16,767 bases of DNA from contig JAEWBW010000075.1 of assembly GCA_023390955.1 (NCBI GenBank), positions 1 through 16,767 on the forward strand. The letters run 5' to 3'. The notes beneath the pieces are model-generated. The model saw nothing but the letters and a program-made list of their open reading frames with translations. It had not been told where the DNA came from and ran no database searches. The DNA comes from Pseudomonadota bacterium (GTDB lineage: Bacteria > Pseudomonadota > Alphaproteobacteria > Rhizobiales > Xanthobacteraceae). Position numbers and translations under genes: made by a program. The first letter of the stretch is position 1. Every line of letters starts with the position of its first letter. Of the stretch, positions 12,606 through 16,767 are shown in pieces.

Positions 12606-13891
12606 CCATGCAAGTCAGCAAGACCGTGGGTTCGGCAGACAAGGTCGCACTCGACGCACCGATCTTCGATCCCGTCGCATTTCGCCTGAGTGACGAGCAG
12701 GCCAGCATCATCGCGCGGGCGCGCGAGATCGGCCAGACCGTGTTTGCCGGCCGCGCCGCCAAGTATGATCGCGAGGCTGTCTTCCCGACGGAGAACTATC
12801 GCGACCTGCATCGGGTCGGTCTGCTCGGCATCAGCATCCCCAAGAAGCATGGCGGGCTCGGCGCCGGCTACCAGACCTACGCGCTGGCAGCGGCCGAGAT
12901 CGGCCGTTACTGCGGCGCGACGGCGCTGACCTGGAACATGCACGTCTGTTCGACGCTATGGTCCGGACCGCTGGCCGATGACCTCGACATGGACGAGGCG
13001 ACCCGTGCCGAGCACGAAAGCCGACGCGCGGTTCACTACAAGCGCATCGTCGCGGATGGCGCGATCTATTCGCAGCCGTTCTCGGAAGGCGGAGCTGCCG
13101 CCGCCGGCGGTGTTGCGTTCGGCACCGAGGCAAAGCCCGTCGAGGGTGGCTGGATCGTCAACGGCAAGAAGATCTTTGCATCGCTCTCCGGCCACGCCGA
13201 TTATTACGGCGTGCTGTGCACCGAGATGGAGGAAGGCGAGAAGGCCTCGCGCCGGAACACGCTGTATCTTGCCATCTCGGCGAAGTCGCAGGGCGTATCC
13301 GTTGTGGGCGATTGGGATCCGCTCGGGATGCGCGGAACGGTGTCACGAACGCTGATCTTCAAGGACGTCTTCGTGCCGCATGACGCGGCGCTGATGCCGC
13401 GCGGCGTGTACTTCCAGGCCGCGATGCGCTGGCCGCACATGTTTCTCACGCTGTCACCGACCTATATGGGCCTCGCGCAGGCGGCCTATGATTTCACCGT
13501 GCGGTATCTGCGCGGCGAGGTGCCGGGCATGCCGCCGGTCAAGCGCCGGATGTATCCGACCAAGCAGATCGCCGTCGCGCAGATGCAGATCAAGCTGGAG
13601 CAGATCAAGGGGATCTGGTTCCAGGCCGTCACCGAGGCCTGCGCCAATCCGAGCAAGGAACAGGTGCTGCGGGCCTACGCCGCGCAATATTCGGTGATGG
13701 AAGGCGCCAACGAGCTCGCCGCGCTCGCGATCCGCACCTGCGGCGGACAGGCCATGCTGAGATCGCTGCCACTGGAGCGCATCTATCGCGACAGCCGCTG
13801 CGGCTCGCTGATGCTGCCGTGGACCGCCGAGCTCTGCCTCGACCGCATCGGCCGCGAGGCGCTGTACGAGGCCGGGGAAACGGACGACTGA
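12602..13891 (+). CDS. Acyl-CoA dehydrogenase family flavoprotein with unusual C-terminal active-site region
   Basis: A 429-residue protein of the acyl-CoA dehydrogenase fold. It has an N-terminal helical domain (about 25-145), a middle beta-domain with YSQPFSEGGAAAAGG (156-170) in place of the usual TEP.AGSD flavin loop, GGWIVNGKKIF (182-192), and a C-terminal helical domain from about 275 including RTCGGQAM (378-385). Normal family members end with YRD...IYEGT, whose Glu is the catalytic base; here YRD (395-397) is followed by LMLPWT (403-408), so that Glu is absent by eye alignment. It may use another base or do flavin chemistry other than alpha,beta-dehydrogenation. Its ATG overlaps the hydrolase stop, and the next gene begins 2 nt after its stop. 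Oxidation of a CoA thioester in the lower pathway is the default guess. Confidence 0.85.
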   Translation: MTMQVSKTVGSADKVALDAPIFDPVAFRLSDEQASIIARAREIGQTVFAGRAAKYDREAVFPTENYRDLHRVGLLGISIPKKHGGLGAGYQTYALAAAEIGRYCGATALTWNMHVCSTLWSGPLADDLDMDEATRAEHESRRAVHYKRIVADGAIYSQPFSEGGAAAAGGVAFGTEAKPVEGGWIVNGKKIFASLSGHADYYGVLCTEMEEGEKASRRNTLYLAISAKSQGVSVVGDWDPLGMRGTVSRTLIFKDVFVPHDAALMPRGVYFQAAMRWPHMFLTLSPTYMGLAQAAYDFTVRYLRGEVPGMPPVKRRMYPTKQIAVAQMQIKLEQIKGIWFQAVTEACANPSKEQVLRAYAAQYSVMEGANELAALAIRTCGGQAMLRSLPLERIYRDSRCGSLMLPWTAELCLDRIGREALYEAGETDD

Positions 13892-13893
13892 CC

Positions 13894-15429
13894 GTGGACC
13901 TCTGCAGCCTGATCGATCGGAACGCAGCGTTCGCGCCGGACAAGCCCGCCATCCATTTTGAGGGCGAGAGCCTGAGTTACGCGGCGTTTGCCGCGCGGAT
14001 CGAACAGACTGCGGGCGCTCTCAAGACTGAGCTGGGGGTCGGCCGCGGCGATCGCGTTGCGATCCTCAGCCTGAACCGGCCCGATTATCTCGTCCTGCTC
14101 TATGCCTGTGCCCGGCTTGGCGCCATTCTGGTGCCGCTAAACTGGCGGCTCGCGGTCGCCGAGCAGGTGTTCATCCTCTCCGATGCCGGCGCAAAAGTGC
14201 TGGTGCTCGAGCAAGCGTTTGCGGCCATTCTCCCCGAGCTGGAGCAGAGCCTGCCCGGCATTGTCGTCGCAGGCTTCGACTTTGCGCCGCAGGGCGGCGG
14301 CACATTCGCCTCGCTGATCGCGCGGGGCGCCGGGCACGGCCGCAATCCGCACACCGATCTCTCCTGCCCGCTTCTCATCGTCTATACGTCCGGCACGACC
14401 GGCAGGCCCAAGGGCGCGGTACTCCGGCAGGAGGCGCTGTTTTGGAACGGCGTCATGAGCCAGCACATGCACAACATGAATTCGGACGATCATGTGCTGA
14501 CCGTCCTACCCTTTTTCCACGTCGGCGGGCTCAACATCCAGACCACGCCGGCGCTGCAGGCCGGCGCAACGGTCACGATCCACGCTCGCTTCACGCCCGA
14601 CACCGCGCTCGCGGCCATCGCGCAAGAGCGGCCGACTTTGAGCGTGATGGTGCCCGCGATCATCCAGGCCGTGACGGAGCATCCCGGCTGGGCTACTGCC
14701 GATCTGTCGTCGCTGAAGGCCATCGCCACCGGATCGACGATCGTGCCGCCGCATCTGATCGAGCGGTTTGTCGCGCGCGGCGTTCCCGTGTTGCAGGTCT
14801 ACGGCTCGACGGAGACCTGCCCGGTCGCTGTCTATACCCGGCTCGGCGGCGACTTGTCGCGCGCAGGGTCAACCGGCCTTCCGGGCTTGTGCTGCGAGGC
14901 CAAGGTCATCGGGGACGACGGCCACGAGCTCCCCGCGGGCACGCCCGGCGAAATCGCGGTGCGCGGCCCGAACGTCTTCTTCGAATATTGGGGGAACGCG
15001 GACGCCACGCGCGAGGCATTGCACGACGGCTGGTACCGCACCGGCGACATCGGCCTGTGCGACGACGACGGCTACTTCTGGGTCCGGGACCGCAAGAAGA
15101 ACCTGATCATTTCGGGTGGGGAAAACATCTATCCAGCCGAGGTCGAGCGCGTGCTGCTGGAGCACCCCGACGTCAGCGAATGCGCGGTCATCGGCCGCCC
15201 CGATCCGCGCTGGGACGAGGTGCCAATCGCCTATGTGATCCGGCGGGCGGGCTGCCGGCTTGAGGCCGACCAGTTGAAGCTGCACATGCAGGCGCAGCTC
15301 GCCCGCTACAAGATCCCGCGCGACATCGTCTTTGTCGCCGATCTGCCGCGCACGGCCTTGGGCAAGGTGCAGCACTTCCTGCTGAAACAGCTCGATGCAC
15401 AGTCGCACACACGGGGAGACGTTGCTTGA
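13894..15429 (+). CDS. Second AMP-forming acyl-CoA ligase
   Basis: A 511-residue adenylate-forming enzyme. It has the phosphate loop YTSGTTGRPKG (164-174), YGSTE (303-307), GWYRTGDIGLCDDDGYFWV (379-397), RDRKKNLIISGGENIYPAEVE (398-418) and PRTALGKVQHFLL with the adenylation lysine K491. It resembles long/medium-chain or aryl acyl-CoA synthetases (FadD/MenE-like) more than the benzoate-CoA ligase branch, so it is not a duplicate of the first ligase. The GTG start at 13894 lies 2 nt after the preceding stop and places the usual N-terminal helix at the start; the frame open from 13819 runs inside the previous gene. Within the operon it could activate a ring-cleavage acid released by the hydrolase, or an alternative aromatic acid. 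The substrate is unknown. Confidence 0.88.
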   Translation: MDLCSLIDRNAAFAPDKPAIHFEGESLSYAAFAARIEQTAGALKTELGVGRGDRVAILSLNRPDYLVLLYACARLGAILVPLNWRLAVAEQVFILSDAGAKVLVLEQAFAAILPELEQSLPGIVVAGFDFAPQGGGTFASLIARGAGHGRNPHTDLSCPLLIVYTSGTTGRPKGAVLRQEALFWNGVMSQHMHNMNSDDHVLTVLPFFHVGGLNIQTTPALQAGATVTIHARFTPDTALAAIAQERPTLSVMVPAIIQAVTEHPGWATADLSSLKAIATGSTIVPPHLIERFVARGVPVLQVYGSTETCPVAVYTRLGGDLSRAGSTGLPGLCCEAKVIGDDGHELPAGTPGEIAVRGPNVFFEYWGNADATREALHDGWYRTGDIGLCDDDGYFWVRDRKKNLIISGGENIYPAEVERVLLEHPDVSECAVIGRPDPRWDEVPIAYVIRRAGCRLEADQLKLHMQAQLARYKIPRDIVFVADLPRTALGKVQHFLLKQLDAQSHTRGDVA

Positions 15430-16514
15430 AGATTGCAGTGCTGGGTGGCGGCAATGGATCCTTCGCCGCCGCAGGTGACTTTGCGCTGGCTGGACACGAT
15501 GTCCGGCTGTGGCGGCGCGATGAGGCGCAAGTCGCCGCCCATCGGGCTGCGGGCTCCGGCATCATCGTCAAGGACCACAATGGCCGGCACGATGCGAAGC
15601 TGGCGCTGGTCACGACCGATATGGCTGCAGCAGTCGACGGGGCCGAGTTGATCTTGTGCCCCGCGCCCGCCTTCGCGCAGGCAGACATCGCGCGCGCGTT
15701 GGCGCCGCACCTGCGGGATGGCCAGGTCGTGTTCCTGCCGCCGGCGACGTTCGGCTCGATGATTTTTGCCATGGCGATGCGGGACGCCGGCAACCAGGCC
15801 AAGGCGAGCTTTGCCGAAACCGGCACCCTGCCCTGGCTGACGCGCAAGCACGGACCATTCGAGGTCGCTATCACCATTCGCGCCAAGCGCCTGCCGGTCG
15901 GCGTCTTCCCGCTGAGCGAGGCCGCACACGCCCTCGAAGTGATCAGCCGCGCGTTTCCGGGCGCGATCGAGCCGTGCGGCGATGCCCTGTCGGGCGCCCT
16001 GATGAACGCCGGCCCGATCATTCATCCGCCGCTCATCGTCATGAATGCCGGTCCGATGGAGCATTTCGATCGCTGGGACATTCACAAGGAAGGGACACAA
16101 GCCGCGATCCGCCGCGTCACCGACGCGCTCGATGCCGAACGCATCGCCGTGCGCGAAAGCCTTGGCTATGAAGGTCCGCATTTCCCCCTCGTCCATCATT
16201 ACGCGAAGGAAGGCGAGATCTGGATGTATGGCCGCGGCTCGCATGACCGCCTCACCGACTCCGGCGACTGGCGCGAGCGCATCGTGCTGACCGAACACCG
16301 CTACATGCGGGAAGATTTGCGGCTCGGCCTCTCGCTGCTGGTCTCGGTGGCCGAACTCGCGGGCGTCGCGACGCCACTGGCAAGATCGTTTCTATCGATC
16401 GGCGGCGCGATCTGCGGCGAGGATTTTTTGCAGAACGGCCGGACGCTTCGCACGCTCGGTCTCGACGGTCTGAGCCGACCCGAATTGCAGACGGTGCTCC
16501 GTGAAGGATTTTGA
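15426..16514 (+). CDS. NAD/NADP octopine/nopaline dehydrogenase family protein
   Basis: A 362-residue two-domain dehydrogenase. The N-terminal Rossmann motif is AVLGGGNGSFAAAGD (4-18). The C-terminal helical domain carries NAGPIIHPPLIVMN (194-207) with H200 and YMREDLRLGL (293-302) with D297. This His-Asp pair is what opine dehydrogenases use for catalysis. Known members reductively join an amino acid to a 2-oxo acid through an imine, or run the reverse; others are annotated only as NAD(P)-binding. The start is a TTG at 15426 overlapping the ligase TGA (TTGA), supported by GGGGAGAC 7 nt upstream; no later start keeps the Rossmann motif. Its presence in an aminobenzoate-type operon fits chemistry on an amine or imine, but this is inference. 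No substrate can be assigned. Confidence 0.85.
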   Translation: MKIAVLGGGNGSFAAAGDFALAGHDVRLWRRDEAQVAAHRAAGSGIIVKDHNGRHDAKLALVTTDMAAAVDGAELILCPAPAFAQADIARALAPHLRDGQVVFLPPATFGSMIFAMAMRDAGNQAKASFAETGTLPWLTRKHGPFEVAITIRAKRLPVGVFPLSEAAHALEVISRAFPGAIEPCGDALSGALMNAGPIIHPPLIVMNAGPMEHFDRWDIHKEGTQAAIRRVTDALDAERIAVRESLGYEGPHFPLVHHYAKEGEIWMYGRGSHDRLTDSGDWRERIVLTEHRYMREDLRLGLSLLVSVAELAGVATPLARSFLSIGGAICGEDFLQNGRTLRTLGLDGLSRPELQTVLREGF

Positions 16515-16517
16515 CCG

Positions 16518-16767
16518 ATGACCACCCGCGCCAACATCGCCTGTCTCGGCGCCGGCCGCATGGGGCGCGGCATTGCCGTCGCCTTTGCCTATGCCGGCCA
16601 CGCCGTCACCATGATCGACGTCAAGACCCGCACGCCGGAGGACTTTGCAAAGCTCGAGGCGGACGCCATGGGTGAGGTCAGAAAGACGCTCGCGAGCCTG
16701 ACGCGCCTGGGATTGCTGCCGGAGGCCGACACCGAAACCGTCATCACGCGTGTTTCAGTCGTCCCGA
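16518..16767 (+). CDS. 3-hydroxyacyl-CoA dehydrogenase, NAD-binding part, truncated by the window end
   Basis: An open frame begins at ATG 16518, 3 nt after the previous stop, and runs off the window, giving 83 residues. It begins MTTRANIACLGAGRMGRGIA, a Rossmann motif GAGRMG followed by AFAYAGHAVTMIDVK. This is the classic start of FadB-type 3-hydroxyacyl-CoA dehydrogenases (GxGxMGxGIA), with DVK as the acidic end of the second strand. It would oxidise a 3-hydroxyacyl-CoA with NAD+ in the beta-oxidation-like lower pathway. It is the fifth visible gene of the operon under operator F. Catalytic residues lie beyond the window. Confidence 0.8.
   Translation, partial: MTTRANIACLGAGRMGRGIAVAFAYAGHAVTMIDVKTRTPEDFAKLEADAMGEVRKTLASLTRLGLLPEADTETVITRVSVVP

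Noticed and set aside
15306..16298. A 330-residue minus-strand frame opposite the opine-dehydrogenase-like gene
   Set aside because: Antisense shadow; the plus-strand gene has complete motifs, operon coupling and a ribosome site.
1..16767. tRNA or rRNA genes, CRISPR arrays, insertion sequences, integrases, toxin-antitoxin or phage-defence genes
   Set aside because: None recognised; the window is fully accounted for by metabolic genes and short intergenic regions (none above 300 bp).

Overview
The window is high-GC DNA with tightly packed genes, ATGA/TTGA start-stop overlaps, and several GTG and TTG starts. Gene content and style suggest an alphaproteobacterium of the Bradyrhizobium/Rhodopseudomonas type. 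That placement is inferred from impression and was not tested against a database.

Layout. (1) Positions 1-1433 hold two unrelated plus-strand genes: the 3' end of a P-loop kinase-like ATPase, and a CHAD-domain protein that overlaps it by 4 bp. A hairpin at 1434-1466 separates them from the rest. (2) Positions 1456-16767 form an aromatic-acid catabolic cluster of the aerobic CoA-thioester ('hybrid') type. It contains a Rid-family protein and a 2-aminobenzoate-CoA ligase-like enzyme (minus), a MarR regulator (minus), a solo ABC substrate-binding protein plus a cupin (plus), a PhzS-like flavin monooxygenase and a two-domain 2-aminobenzoyl-CoA monooxygenase/reductase (minus), a crotonase and an SDR dehydrogenase (minus), and then an alpha/beta hydrolase, acyl-CoA dehydrogenase-like flavoprotein, second AMP-forming ligase, opine-dehydrogenase-like protein and 3-hydroxyacyl-CoA dehydrogenase (plus; the last is cut by the window end).

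How they may work together. The best reading is anthranilate (2-aminobenzoate) or a close relative being imported, made into its CoA thioester, dearomatised by the FAD/FMN fusion enzyme, and then opened and shortened by beta-oxidation-like enzymes. Ammonia would be lost from an enamine along the way. The pathway precedent is Azoarcus evansii 2-aminobenzoate metabolism. Salicylate via salicylyl-CoA is the main alternative, because the same fusion family includes salicylyl-CoA 5-hydroxylases.

The strongest unannotated signal is a palindromic element with core TTTAGGCTTAAAG. It occurs six times, once in front of every transcription unit of the cluster including the marR gene itself, and nowhere else that I could find. 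This defines a probable one-regulator local regulon. Several enzymes deviate from their family archetypes at catalytic positions: the Rid protein lacks the RidA arginine, the crotonase lacks both hydratase glutamates but keeps an isomerase-type aspartate, and the acyl-CoA dehydrogenase homologue lacks the usual glutamate. Together with an opine-dehydrogenase-like protein in the operon, they suggest that the lower part of the pathway is not textbook.
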